From CBFGWV01 sp965652545 (lineage in GTDB: Bacteria; Pseudomonadota; Gammaproteobacteria; Competibacterales; Competibacteraceae), in contig CBFGWV010000040.1 of the NCBI GenBank assembly GCA_965652545.1, positions 1-24,127 of the forward strand: 24,127 nucleotides of DNA. Direction: 5' to 3'. Of this stretch, positions 14,652-22,961 are shown piece after piece. Below the pieces are notes generated by a model. That model searched no databases. It was not told the origin of the DNA and saw only the letters and a list, made by a program, of their open reading frames with translations. A program made the translations under genes and the position numbers. Within the stretch, counting starts at the first letter, position 1. The number at the start of each line of letters is the position of its first letter.

Positions 14652-15800
14652 TCAGCGGATGGTGCGATCGACATGCTCGAGAATGGCCCGGGCACGGTCG
14701 GGCGTCTCGGGTTGATCGTTCATGTCCTGCACCACAACGACGGTACGGTCGCCCTGGCCCGCCAGCCGCACCTGATGACGGCTGCCTTCCTTGCGGTCGG
14801 TGTCGCGCCAGAAGGCCAGCGACGAGAGCAGTCCGTCCTCGTCCTGCTGTTCGCCGATCAGTTGCGGATCACGGTACTCGACGATGTAGCGACCGGCACC
14901 GCGATTCTGGTCTTCGACGACGAAGTCACCACCGTCGAGAGCCAGGCCGACCAACCGCCACGCCGTGTTGTAGTCGCGCATGACGATCAGGCGGGGCTCC
15001 CCGCCGGGACCGGAGTCCATTTGCGTGGCCGGGCCGGAGCGGCCATCGCCACCACCGGCTGTCAACTGTGCCTCAGCGCGGGCTTCGGAGGCACCCAGCG
15101 ACACCATCAAGCGGCGCAGCATTTCGGCTTCAAGCTCAGGGTCGCGCGGCCGACTCTGCCATCGCGTACCGGGGGTCGCGACGGCGCGGTCCGGGCCATC
15201 GAGGACCTCTTCCAACCCGTAGTGGGTCAAGAAGACGTCCGTGCCGGCGTCGGAGCGTTCCAGGCGAACGCGGAACTTGTCACGCGTCGGTGCCGAATAG
15301 GCAAAGTCGATGGCTTTGGACAACAACGCGCGGATCGGCCCACCCGGGATATCGGCCCGGTTCTCCAACCATTCGGTTTCCATGATGCCGATGCGGGCAT
15401 CCTGCTGGGTCAGTCCGATACCGGCGCTGAGCCAGAAATCCTGCACCCGGGACCAGACGACATCGGGCGGAGCCTGGATCGACAGCCAGCGCTGCTCGCC
15501 CTCGCTGCGGATGCTCATGCCTTCCGGCTGTATGAGCACGCTGGACCCGCCGGCGGCCTGTGAGCCGGCCTGGCGCTCGCCGGCGTAGGCCGACAGCGAG
15601 GCGGTGCCGGCACCCTGTAGCTCGGGCACGGCAAGGGTGTCATCCAGGGTGGATGAGGTCAGGTCAGGGGGTACCTCCAGCGTGGGCGTCGTCTGGCTGC
15701 CCCGGTAGTCGGGCCGGCGATCGGGCAGGATGCTGTCGGTGGTACAGGCAGCGAGGCTCAGCGCAAGCAGCGCGGGAAAGAGGTTCCCCCTAACGGTCAT
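14652..15800 (-). CDS. bamC: Outer membrane assembly lipoprotein BamC (NlpB)
   Basis: BamC is an accessory lipoprotein of the BAM complex, which folds beta-barrel proteins into the outer membrane. The 382-residue product is somewhat longer than E. coli BamC (344). It begins with a lipoprotein signal, LLALSLAAC, whose lipobox Cys is residue 19. The family start RRPDYRGSQTTPTLEVPPDL then follows, and two helix-grip domains (about 90-210 and 270-375) flank an acidic and glycine-rich link. The ATG at 15798-15800 has GAGG nine bases upstream. The frame stays open further upstream, but that stretch lies inside dapA, on the same strand in another frame, and would bury the signal peptide. It follows dapA after 11 bases. 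Confidence 0.92.
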   Translation of the reverse strand: MTVRGNLFPALLALSLAACTTDSILPDRRPDYRGSQTTPTLEVPPDLTSSTLDDTLAVPELQGAGTASLSAYAGERQAGSQAAGGSSVLIQPEGMSIRSEGEQRWLSIQAPPDVVWSRVQDFWLSAGIGLTQQDARIGIMETEWLENRADIPGGPIRALLSKAIDFAYSAPTRDKFRVRLERSDAGTDVFLTHYGLEEVLDGPDRAVATPGTRWQSRPRDPELEAEMLRRLMVSLGASEARAEAQLTAGGGDGRSGPATQMDSGPGGEPRLIVMRDYNTAWRLVGLALDGGDFVVEDQNRGAGRYIVEYRDPQLIGEQQDEDGLLSSLAFWRDTDRKEGSRHQVRLAGQGDRTVVVVQDMNDQPETPDRARAILEHVDRTIR

Positions 15801-15811
15801 CGATACGATCC

Positions 15812-16693
15812 TCAAGCGCTTTGGATACCCGCATCGCGCATGGCTGCGCGCACGGATTCGTGGCAATCCACGGACAACGGGGTCATCGGAAGCCGAATGC
15901 CCGGGCCGATCAAGCCCATATCCATCAGTGCCCATTTGGTCGGAATGGGGTTGGACTCGATGAACAAGGCCTTGTGCAGCGGCGCCAACTGCGCATCCAG
16001 CGCGCGGGCCTTGTCGGCATCGCCGGCCAGAGCGGCCGCGCACATCTGGTGCATCAGGCGCGGTGCCACGTTGGCAGTCACCGAGATCACGCCCTTGCCC
16101 CCGGCAAGCATCATCTCGCAGGCGATACCGTCTTCACCGCTGTAGACATCCAGCCGGCTGCCGCAGCGGCGCATGATCTCCACGGCCCGATCGATCTTGC
16201 CGCAGGCTTCCTTGATGCCGACGATATTGGGAATGTCGGCCAGGCGCTCGACGGTCTCGGGCAGCAGATCGCACGCGGTGCGGCCGGGTACGTTGTATAG
16301 GATTTGCGGAATCGGGACGCTCTCGGCGATATGCCGGTAGTGTCGGTATAGACCTTCCTGCGTGGGCTTGTTGTAGTACGGCGTCACCAGAAGGCAGGCG
16401 TCGGCACCGTCCTCCATCGCCCAGCGGGTGAGATCCACAGCCTCGGAGGTGGCGTTGGCACCCGTACCGGCGATGACCGGTATGCGCCCGGCGACCATCT
16501 GGACGACCTTGCGCACCACGATGCGATGCTCCTCGAAGCCCAGGGTGGCCGACTCGCCGGTCGTCCCAACCGCCACGATGGCGTCGGTGCCCTGCTCCAG
16601 GTGGAAGGCGACCAGTCGCTCCAGAGCGGGGTAGTCGACGCTGCCGTCGTCCGCCATGGGCGTCACCAGGGCCACCATACTGCCGTGAAACAT
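15812..16693 (-). CDS. dapA: 4-hydroxy-tetrahydrodipicolinate synthase
   Basis: DapA condenses pyruvate with aspartate semialdehyde, the first step specific to lysine and diaminopimelate. The 293-residue product is a TIM barrel of normal length. It has all key residues at the E. coli numbers: Thr44 and Thr45 in GTTGES, Tyr133 in LYNVPGR, Arg138, and the Schiff-base Lys161 in GIKEACG. The ATG has GGAG nine bases upstream, and a good candidate promoter lies at 16732-16760. dapA followed by bamC on one strand, with gcvR divergent, is the standard gammaproteobacterial layout. Here bamC runs on into mutL instead of purC. Confidence 0.98.
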   Translation of the reverse strand: MFHGSMVALVTPMADDGSVDYPALERLVAFHLEQGTDAIVAVGTTGESATLGFEEHRIVVRKVVQMVAGRIPVIAGTGANATSEAVDLTRWAMEDGADACLLVTPYYNKPTQEGLYRHYRHIAESVPIPQILYNVPGRTACDLLPETVERLADIPNIVGIKEACGKIDRAVEIMRRCGSRLDVYSGEDGIACEMMLAGGKGVISVTANVAPRLMHQMCAAALAGDADKARALDAQLAPLHKALFIESNPIPTKWALMDMGLIGPGIRLPMTPLSVDCHESVRAAMRDAGIQSA

Positions 16694-16731
16694 GGGCTGC
16701 CACTCCGCGTATGCGTTCGGAAATCCTGGGC

Positions 16732-16760
16732 ATGGTACGCAGCCCCTCGTGCGAAGACAA
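16732..16760 (-). promoter_or_regulatory. Candidate sigma-70 promoter for dapA-bamC
   Basis: On the minus strand TTGTCT (16760-16755) and TACCAT (16737-16732) are 17 bases apart, each four of six to consensus. The expected start is about 30 bases before the dapA ATG. Confidence 0.55.
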
Positions 16761-16788
16761 GCGACGGCACTTACCCCTTCCGCGCCCG

Positions 16789-16817
16789 TTTTCAGCCCCC
16801 CGGTGGCAGGTTACACT
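16789..16817 (+). promoter_or_regulatory. Candidate sigma-70 promoter for gcvR-bcp-phoH
   Basis: TTTTCA (16789-16794) and TACACT (16812-16817) are 17 bases apart, each four of six to consensus. The predicted start is about 30 bases before the gcvR GTG. It faces the dapA promoter back to back, 29 bases away. Confidence 0.5.
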
Positions 16818-16855
16818 GCCCCGCAAAACGGCCTGCACGCCGATTAGAACCGACT

Positions 16856-17386
16856 GTGAAAAACTATCTGACCATCACTGTACAAGGCGAGGACCGCACT
16901 GGTCTGGTCGCCAATCTGACCCAGATCATCAGCGAAGCAGGCTGCGCCATCGTGGAGAGCCGGATGGCCGCGATGGCCAGTGAATTCGGCATTCTGATGT
17001 TGATCCAGGGCAACTGGAGCACGCTGGCCAAGCTGGAGGCGCAACTGCGCCGGCTGGAGCAGAACGAGCATCTGTCCATCAGCGTCAAGCGCTGCGACGG
17101 CCAGCGCCGCCACGGCGATGTCATGCCGTACGCGGTGGAGGTCATCGCGCCCGACCAGCCCGGCATCGTCAACGGTTTGGCCGCATTTTTCGCCGGCCGC
17201 TCGATAAATATCGAGGACTTGGTCTGCCGCCGCTACCAGGCGCCGCATACCGGTACGGCGATGTTTTCCGTAAACCTGGTGGTCGGGGTTCCAACGACGC
17301 TGCACTTGGCCGTGCTGCGCGAGGAATTCATGGACTATTGCGACCACCTCAACCTCGACGCCGTACTGGAGCCCGTCAAAGCATGA
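16856..17386 (+). CDS. gcvR: GcvR-like protein with two ACT domains
   Basis: GcvR-type proteins are ACT-domain regulators; in E. coli GcvR represses the glycine cleavage operon by binding GcvA when glycine is low. The 176-residue product has two ACT domains. The first (about 3-75) contains VQGEDRTGLVANLTQIISEAGCAI, split by its conserved Asp-Arg-Thr-Gly turn. The second (about 90-170) contains VIAPDQPGIVNGLAAFF. There is no DNA-binding domain. The start is the GTG at 16856-16858, which gives MKNYLTITVQGEDR; the ribosome-binding site is weak. The stop overlaps the bcp start as ATGA. Position beside dapA supports the name, but whether a glycine cleavage operon is its target here is unknown. Confidence 0.88.
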   Translation: MKNYLTITVQGEDRTGLVANLTQIISEAGCAIVESRMAAMASEFGILMLIQGNWSTLAKLEAQLRRLEQNEHLSISVKRCDGQRRHGDVMPYAVEVIAPDQPGIVNGLAAFFAGRSINIEDLVCRRYQAPHTGTAMFSVNLVVGVPTTLHLAVLREEFMDYCDHLNLDAVLEPVKA

Positions 17387-17862
17387 GTACACCCGACGTC
17401 GGACATGCCGCGCCCGCCTTCGCCGCCAATGCGACCGATGACACTCATATCAGCCGCGAGAGCCTCTCCGGCCGGTGGTTCGTGATCTACTTCTACCCCA
17501 AGGACAACACCCCCGGCTGCACGTTGGAGGGACAGGATTTCCGAGACCTCTATCCGCAGTTTCAGGCGCAGGGCGCCGAGGTAATCGGCGTCTCGCGCGA
17601 TTCGCTCAAAAGCCACGCCAATTTCAGGACCAAGCACGACTTGCCGTTTCCGCTGCTCTCGGACCCGGATGAAAGCGTCTGCAAGGCCTTCGATGTGATC
17701 AAAGTCAAGAAAATGTACGGCCGCGAAAGCCTGGGCGTGGAGCGCAGCACCTTCCTGGTCGATGATGCCGGCGTGATCCGCAAGGCATGGCGTGGTGTGA
17801 AGGTCAAAGGCCATGCCGCCGAGGTCCTGGAGGCGTTGACCGCCCTCAAGGCAGGCGCATGA
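17383..17862 (+). CDS. bcp: Thioredoxin-dependent peroxiredoxin, BCP/PrxQ family
   Basis: BCP reduces hydrogen peroxide and organic hydroperoxides through a peroxidatic cysteine. The 159-residue product is a complete AhpC-TSA fold, with the catalytic FYPKDNTPGCT block (Cys46, with Thr43 and Pro44 of the active site) and a later Arg in VERSTFLVDD. The usual resolving Cys five residues on is replaced by Gln51. The alternative PrxQ position in the next helix (near Phe81-Thr83) also has none. The only other Cys is Cys100, in DESVCKAF. The ATG overlaps the gcvR stop (ATGA), and its own stop overlaps phoH the same way. Confidence 0.94.
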   Translation: MSTPDVGHAAPAFAANATDDTHISRESLSGRWFVIYFYPKDNTPGCTLEGQDFRDLYPQFQAQGAEVIGVSRDSLKSHANFRTKHDLPFPLLSDPDESVCKAFDVIKVKKMYGRESLGVERSTFLVDDAGVIRKAWRGVKVKGHAAEVLEALTALKAGA

Positions 17863-19274
17863 ATCCACGTCCGGAGTACAGCGGAAAGCGTGTGTTCGTG
17901 CTGGACACCAATGTGCTCATGCACGACCCCACGGCCATGTTCCGGTTCAAGGAACACGACATCCACATCCCCATGGTGGTGTTGGAGGAGCTCGATCGGG
18001 CAAAGAAGGGCACCTCCGAAGTGGCGCGCAACGTTCGCCAAGTCAGCCGCTTTCTCGACGAATTGCTCGCTGACGCCACTCCGGAGGAAATCGGTCAAGG
18101 CCTGCCCCTGCCGACAGTGACGTTCCTGGACAACGACCAAGCCCCGCCGGCCGGTCGCCTGTTCTTCCAGATCCGTCCTTTGAGCGCCGAACTGCCCGTA
18201 CCCCTGCCCGGCAACACCGCGGACAACGCCATCCTGGGCATTGCCACGGCACTGAGCCGCGAGGCCGGCGATGGGCGCGTCACCCTGGTGTCCAAGGACA
18301 TCAACCTGCGCATCAAGGCTACGGTGCTGGGTATCCACGCCGAGGACTACTTCAACGACCAGGCGCTGGAAGACGTCGATCTACTGTACTCGGGCGTGCG
18401 CGAGCTACCCTCGGACTTCTGGGAGCTGCACAGCAAGGATATGGCCTCCTGGCAGGAATCGGGCCGCACGTACTACCGGATACAAGGCCCCGAGGTCGCA
18501 GCCTGGTATCCGAATCAGTGCCTGGTACTGGAGGGCGAAGCCACGTCCGGATTCGTCGTGCGCGAGGTCCAGCCGCAATCCGCGCTGATCGAAGTGCTGC
18601 GCGATTTCGGTGCCCCAAACCACGCGGTATGGGGCATCAGCGCACGCAACCCGGAGCAGAACTTCGCACTGAACCTGCTGTTGGACCCGGAGATCGATTT
18701 CGTCACCCTGCTCGGCGCCGCCGGCACCGGCAAGACGCTCCTGGCCCTGGCAGCGGGGCTAGCGCAGGTGTTGGACGAGAAGCGCTATGTGGAAATCATC
18801 ATGACCCGGGTCACCGTGCCCGTCGGCGAAGACATCGGCTTCCTGCCCGGCACGGAAGAAGAAAAGATGACGCCGTGGATGGGCGCGCTGATGGACAACC
18901 TCGAGGTGCTGTCACAGACCGAGGGTGGGGACTGGGGCCGGCAGGCTACACAGGACTTGTTGTCCAACCGGATCAAGATCCGCTCGCTGAACTTCATGCG
19001 CGGACGAACCTTCCAGAACCGCTATCTGATCCTCGATGAGGCCCAGAACCTCACCAGCAAGCAGATGAAAACGTTGATCACCCGCGCCGGCCCGGGCACC
19101 AAGGTGATCTGCCTGGGCAACATCGCGCAGATCGACACGCCTTACCTGACCGAGACCACCTCAGGCCTGACGTATGTGGTCGACCGCTTCAAGGGCTGGC
19201 CGCATGGCGGCCACGTCACCTTGCGTCGTGGCGAGCGCTCACGCTTGGCGGAATTCGCCTCGGACATGTTGTAG
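17859..19274 (+). CDS. PIN domain-PhoH ATPase fusion protein
   Basis: This is a PhoH2-type protein: an N-terminal PIN RNase domain joined to a PhoH ATPase/helicase domain. Characterised relatives unwind and cut RNA. The 471-residue product has the PIN acidic residues Asp16 (VLDTNVLMHDP), Glu43/Glu44 (VVLEELDRAKKG), Asp122 (GNTADNAILG) and Asp147 (VSKDINLR), so the nuclease site looks complete. A linker domain follows, then Walker A GAAGTGKT (286-293), VTVPVGEDIGFLPGT, and Walker B LILDEAQNLT with Asp393-Glu394. The ATG overlaps the bcp stop (ATGA); 24 earlier in-frame residues lie inside bcp and are not expected. No separate antitoxin gene is seen beside it. Confidence 0.93.
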   Translation: MNPRPEYSGKRVFVLDTNVLMHDPTAMFRFKEHDIHIPMVVLEELDRAKKGTSEVARNVRQVSRFLDELLADATPEEIGQGLPLPTVTFLDNDQAPPAGRLFFQIRPLSAELPVPLPGNTADNAILGIATALSREAGDGRVTLVSKDINLRIKATVLGIHAEDYFNDQALEDVDLLYSGVRELPSDFWELHSKDMASWQESGRTYYRIQGPEVAAWYPNQCLVLEGEATSGFVVREVQPQSALIEVLRDFGAPNHAVWGISARNPEQNFALNLLLDPEIDFVTLLGAAGTGKTLLALAAGLAQVLDEKRYVEIIMTRVTVPVGEDIGFLPGTEEEKMTPWMGALMDNLEVLSQTEGGDWGRQATQDLLSNRIKIRSLNFMRGRTFQNRYLILDEAQNLTSKQMKTLITRAGPGTKVICLGNIAQIDTPYLTETTSGLTYVVDRFKGWPHGGHVTLRRGERSRLAEFASDML

Positions 19275-19291
19275 CCGGCTCGCTTCCAGGC

Positions 19292-19319
19292 AGCCCCTGT
19301 CGATCACTCGGCAGGGGCT
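19292..19319. terminator. Hairpin between convergent phoH and permease genes
   Basis: An 11-bp stem (19292-19302 with 19309-19319, one G-T pair) encloses a 6-base loop. It begins 17 bases after the phoH stop and spans the stop codon of the permease gene. Neither side has a T-run, so it may only partly terminate, or may act with Rho. Confidence 0.5.
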
Positions 19320-20416
19320 CGCTCGTGTTCGGTAGCGACCGTGATGTCGGGGGCTCGATAAACCAGCTTCTGACGGCTCTCGGGCCAAGCATTGAGCACC
19401 GCCTGCACCACCGTCGCCAGCGGAATGGCGAAGAAGACCCCCCAGAACCCCCAGATGCCGCCGAAGACCAGGATCGCGATGATGATCGCCACCGGGTGCA
19501 GGTTGACCACCTCGGAGAACAGTACCGGGACCAGCACGTTGCCATCCAGCCCCTGGATGATGGTGTAGGCAGCCATCAGCCAGATGAAATCCGGCCCCCA
19601 GCCCCACTGGAAGAACGCGACGATCGCAACGGGTATCGTCACCACAGCCGCCCCCACGTAGGGCACGATCACCGACAGCCCGACCATCAGCCCCAGCAGC
19701 AGGCTGAACTGCAAACCCATGAACGTGAACGTTACGTACGTGACCGACCATACGATGATGATCTCCCAGAACTTGCCACGCACGTAGTTACCCAGCTGCT
19801 GGTCGACCTCGACCCAGACCTGTTGAGCCAGGGAATAATCCGGCGGCAGGAAGCGCCGCAACCAGGCAATCAACCGGGACTTGTCCTTGAGAAAGAAGAA
19901 CACCAGGAACGGTACCAGGATGAGGTAAACAACCAGGGTGATCACGCCCAACCCGGCCGACAACGACCACGTGACCGCCCCCTGGCTCAGCGACAGCAGC
20001 TCCGAGCGTAGCGAGTTCAACAGCTGCGATACCTGCGCCTCACTGAATAGGCTGGGGTATTTGGCCGGCAGCGCGAGGATGAGATCCTGTCCCGCACGCA
20101 GCATCGAGGGTAATTGCTGGACCAACTGCGCCAACTGTCGCGACACCAGCGGCATCAATCCAAACACAAGCACCAGCACGAACACGCTGAAGGCGCAGAA
20201 CACGAGATACACCGCCGGCAGCCGCGGCATGTGCCAACGCTCGATGCGCTGAATCAGCCCCTCCAGCAGGTATGCGATCACCAAGGCTCCGAGCGCCGGC
20301 GCCAACATCTGGCCAAAGAAAATGACGATGCCGGTGAGCACCAGCAGGATCAACGCCAGAACGACGGATTGAGGGTCGTGGAACAGCCCCCGGAACCAGT
20401 CGGTGATCAATCGCAT
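19304..20416 (-). CDS. AI-2E family transporter (PerM-like permease)
   Basis: This is a polytopic inner-membrane protein of the AI-2E/PerM family, whose members have been linked to AI-2 export or Na+/H+ antiport; the substrate cannot be told from sequence. The 370-residue product has about eight membrane segments. The first pair is near 17-55, the next at 68-90, and a polar, amphipathic stretch (90-150) follows. Then come LGVITLVVYLILVPFLVFFFLKDK, split by its Pro, and the conserved GLQFSLLLGLMVGLSVIVPYVGAA and QGLDGNVLVPVLFSEVVNLHP blocks; the last signature is NLHPVAII. The ATG has GAGG six bases upstream, and the gene follows the lipoprotein gene after eight bases. Confidence 0.93.
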   Translation of the reverse strand: MRLITDWFRGLFHDPQSVVLALILLVLTGIVIFFGQMLAPALGALVIAYLLEGLIQRIERWHMPRLPAVYLVFCAFSVFVLVLVFGLMPLVSRQLAQLVQQLPSMLRAGQDLILALPAKYPSLFSEAQVSQLLNSLRSELLSLSQGAVTWSLSAGLGVITLVVYLILVPFLVFFFLKDKSRLIAWLRRFLPPDYSLAQQVWVEVDQQLGNYVRGKFWEIIIVWSVTYVTFTFMGLQFSLLLGLMVGLSVIVPYVGAAVVTIPVAIVAFFQWGWGPDFIWLMAAYTIIQGLDGNVLVPVLFSEVVNLHPVAIIIAILVFGGIWGFWGVFFAIPLATVVQAVLNAWPESRQKLVYRAPDITVATEHERAPAE

Positions 20417-20424
20417 AGTGAGCC

Positions 20425-21003
20425 TCAGCCTGTGGACAAGAGGTTCGTGACTTTGGGATCGGCGAGCAGGCGCTCCAATACCCGCCCCAGGGCCTCGTTG
20501 AGCAGATAGGCGTTGGCCGTGGCCGTCGGCGGCGTCACCACCCGCCGTGCACTGTTGGCCTCGTACTCGCCGCTGACCGTCTGGCTGGCCCCACTGAGCC
20601 GCACGCTCACGGCCGCGTTGGCGCGTACGGTGTTGACCAACGGCTCGCCCTCGCTGCTGTAGCGCAGCGCCAGCAGCGTGACCTCCATCGACAGCGGTGC
20701 CGTCGAACCGGGCGCGGCTACGACGAAACCGACATCGGTGAGTTTGCGTCGCAAGGCCTCGTCGATCGCCTGTTCAGGCGGGTTGCCGGCATACAAGGGC
20801 ACACCGGCGGAGTACCCCGGCGCTTCGCCCAGGCTGCGCTCAGTTCGGGCATCGACGACAGTCAGTGCAACGGTGCGTCCGCCACCTGCGGCAGCTAAAG
20901 GTGTTTGAGGAAACGGTGCCAGGTCCACCCGTTGGGGGCCTGCGGCACAGCCGCCCAGGATGGAAATCAATACAAACAAACGCAACCAGTCCGGCCACAC
21001 CAT
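20425..21003 (-). CDS. YajG-like lipoprotein
   Basis: This is a predicted lipoprotein of the YajG family (function unknown). The 192-residue product has a signal peptide with lipobox ILGGC (Cys19). Residue 20 is Ala rather than Asp, so the Lol system should send it to the outer membrane. The mature part has family features: TVALTVVDARTERSLGE, a repeat-free alpha/beta middle with EALRRKLTDVGFVV, and a C-terminal helix with NEALGRVLERLLADPKV. The ATG has AAGGAG seven bases upstream. It lies 8 bases before the permease gene and 62 bases after the beta-helix gene. The family call is by resemblance and moderately sure; lipoprotein status is firm. Confidence 0.82.
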   Translation of the reverse strand: MVWPDWLRLFVLISILGGCAAGPQRVDLAPFPQTPLAAAGGGRTVALTVVDARTERSLGEAPGYSAGVPLYAGNPPEQAIDEALRRKLTDVGFVVAAPGSTAPLSMEVTLLALRYSSEGEPLVNTVRANAAVSVRLSGASQTVSGEYEANSARRVVTPPTATANAYLLNEALGRVLERLLADPKVTNLLSTG

Positions 21004-21065
21004 CGACGCTCTCCTTACCTTTCAGTCGCGGCCGGCAATGATAGCGCTAAACCTGCCCTCGCTGG

Positions 21066-22712
21066 TCAGTCCACGGGAAAGGCGGTCCAGCCCTGGAGCC
21101 AATCGGTGGTGCTGCCCGGCCGTATCGCTCCCAGATAGTTGGCCGCCTCGTCCCAGAACTCCCCCTTGGGGACCACGGCGGCACCCGTAGCGGCCGGGGA
21201 CTGGACGGCCGGGGTAAAGTCAGGCGCGAGCGGATCGTAAGGGTTAGCCAGCAACGGTGCCTCGTCAAAGCGCACCGACGGTACCCGGGTCACGAAATGG
21301 TGCATCTCATCGAACGCATTGTCGTCATCTGCGTCGCCGGCCTCCGCCTGGAAGAAGCTGCGGCCGTCGGGACCGATGGCCGCCAACACCGCGTGGCCGA
21401 TATCCAGCGCGCCGGATTGAAATCGCGCCGCCGTATGAGCGCCCTGGAAGTCTATGGCCTCGACTGGGAAGCCGGTCATGATGAGGTTGCGGATGACGCC
21501 ACCGGTGCCGCGCCGCAGAGTCATCCCGCGGTGCGCCTGACGCGGGTTGTTGGCCCCCACCAGGGTGATGTTGTAAATCAGCGGCTGCGACATGGGCAGG
21601 CCATCGGGGTTGTCCTTGTCGTTATCGGCCTCAATGGCGTTATCGCCATCGTCATCATGCTGTTGGGCGACGAAGAACTGCACCCGGCCGGTCCAGCCCA
21701 TGTCCCAGTCGAGGCCATCGTCCCCGGCCCCGCTGACGATGACATTGCGCAGGTCTGCATTGCCGCCGAAGAACTCGATCCCATCGTCCAGCGCTTTGTG
21801 AACTTGAATGTGCCGCAGAATGGTGGTGTAGCCGCAACCGCCGAGCGTCAGGCCGTTGAGCTCGTTGTCAGCACCGATCTCGTAGCCGGCGAACTCGATA
21901 CGCACATATTCGAGCACACCGCAGTTGGACCCGGCGTCCGCGCCGCCGAAATAGCCCCGTGTGTCGGCCGGGTCCAGACCTTCGATCTGCGGGTTGGGCC
22001 GGTTGACCGGCGCACTGCCGAGCAACACGACCCCACCCCAGTCGCCGCGCTTGCGCTCGCCGGGCGGGCGGGCGCTGGTAAACACCACTGGCGCATCCGG
22101 CCGTCCACGGGCATAGAGACTCCCCTCCCGGGTCACCACGAGTGCCGCACCGGGCGTGCCGAGCACCGTGGCACCGGCCTCGATAGTGAGTTTGGCGCCG
22201 CCTTCCACATACACGATGCCCTGGAGCTCGATCGGACGCTCCGCGCTCCAGACCGTGTCCGAGACGATTGACCCTGACACCTGCGTCGGTCCGCCCAGCG
22301 TCAACCCGCTGGTACCGGCCACGACAAAGCCCAGCACACCGCCCACCAGTGCGACCAGCACGGCCACCATCGCCACACCGGTGTGAAAGCGCCCCCGCCC
22401 ATTGCTCACCCCACCCGGTTGAATCGCAGGCGCCGCTGCAGCCACATCGGGCGTGCGCGGCTGCCGTGGACCGGCCATCAACGTACCGGGGAGATTGAGC
22501 TCGCGCGCAGCGCCGGCAAGACGCCGCAGGGTAGGGTCATTGGCGCGCTCCGCATCGGCCAGCACGGATTCCCGGTAGTGCTCATCAGCCAGCAGTAGAT
22601 TGAACTGAACGAAGCCGACCTGGGTCCCACCCGTCTTGCGGTAGCCCTGCTTGAGCGCCCATAGCGCCTCCACCAATCGTGCCCGTTGTGTCGCATCCCT
22701 GGGTGTCGACAT
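21066..22712 (-). CDS. Membrane-anchored parallel beta-helix protein, function unknown
   Basis: The 548-residue product has three parts. Residues 1-75 are a charged, helical segment (ARLVEALWALKQGYRK, ESVLADAERANDPTLRRLAG) that I do not recognise, followed by a Pro/Ala-rich linker. One membrane segment spans about 111-132, with the N-terminus predicted inside. Residues 145-548 look like a right-handed beta-helix: GIVYVEGGAKLTIEAGATV, GDWGGVVLLGSAPVN, ELNGLTLGGCGYTT, HKALDDGIEFFGG, GDDGLDWDMGW. It has Asp-rich turns (HDDDGDNAIEADNDKD) and two cysteines (264, 293). Similar beta-helix modules are common in secreted proteins of Bacteroidetes and myxobacteria. The ATG has a GGAG-rich site upstream. 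It is divergent from prkA. Confidence 0.85.
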   Translation of the reverse strand: MSTPRDATQRARLVEALWALKQGYRKTGGTQVGFVQFNLLLADEHYRESVLADAERANDPTLRRLAGAARELNLPGTLMAGPRQPRTPDVAAAAPAIQPGGVSNGRGRFHTGVAMVAVLVALVGGVLGFVVAGTSGLTLGGPTQVSGSIVSDTVWSAERPIELQGIVYVEGGAKLTIEAGATVLGTPGAALVVTREGSLYARGRPDAPVVFTSARPPGERKRGDWGGVVLLGSAPVNRPNPQIEGLDPADTRGYFGGADAGSNCGVLEYVRIEFAGYEIGADNELNGLTLGGCGYTTILRHIQVHKALDDGIEFFGGNADLRNVIVSGAGDDGLDWDMGWTGRVQFFVAQQHDDDGDNAIEADNDKDNPDGLPMSQPLIYNITLVGANNPRQAHRGMTLRRGTGGVIRNLIMTGFPVEAIDFQGAHTAARFQSGALDIGHAVLAAIGPDGRSFFQAEAGDADDDNAFDEMHHFVTRVPSVRFDEAPLLANPYDPLAPDFTPAVQSPAATGAAVVPKGEFWDEAANYLGAIRPGSTTDWLQGWTAFPVD

Positions 22713-22961
22713 CGGCCCCTCTCCCCCTTGCTGTGGAAACGCGGCGCGAGTGTGAGCGGATGTGGTGACGGGGGGATGACAAGATCGTTAAAAACGGTCA
22801 CAACTACACAAGTGACGAGCGTGACCGGAACCTGACCCGGGTGAGCGCCGTCCCAGTAATTACGGCCGCTGAGGCCAGATCGAGCGCTGTGATGAAACGG
22901 GTCGATCAAGTGATTCAGTTCAGGTTGAGCTTTGATGTGTTGGGCTATAGTCAAAGGTGAC

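Noticed and set aside
15801..16043. N-terminal extension of bamC by 81 residues
   Set aside because: It overlaps dapA, on the same strand in another frame, and would bury the lipoprotein signal. The ATG at 15800 has a ribosome-binding site.
16526..16855. Upstream extension of gcvR
   Set aside because: The extension runs through dapA antisense sequence and both promoters. The ACT domain begins right after the GTG at 16856.
17787..17858. Longer start for the PIN-PhoH gene inside bcp
   Set aside because: The ATG at 17859 forms an ATGA overlap, as at the previous junction, and the PIN domain starts a few residues later.
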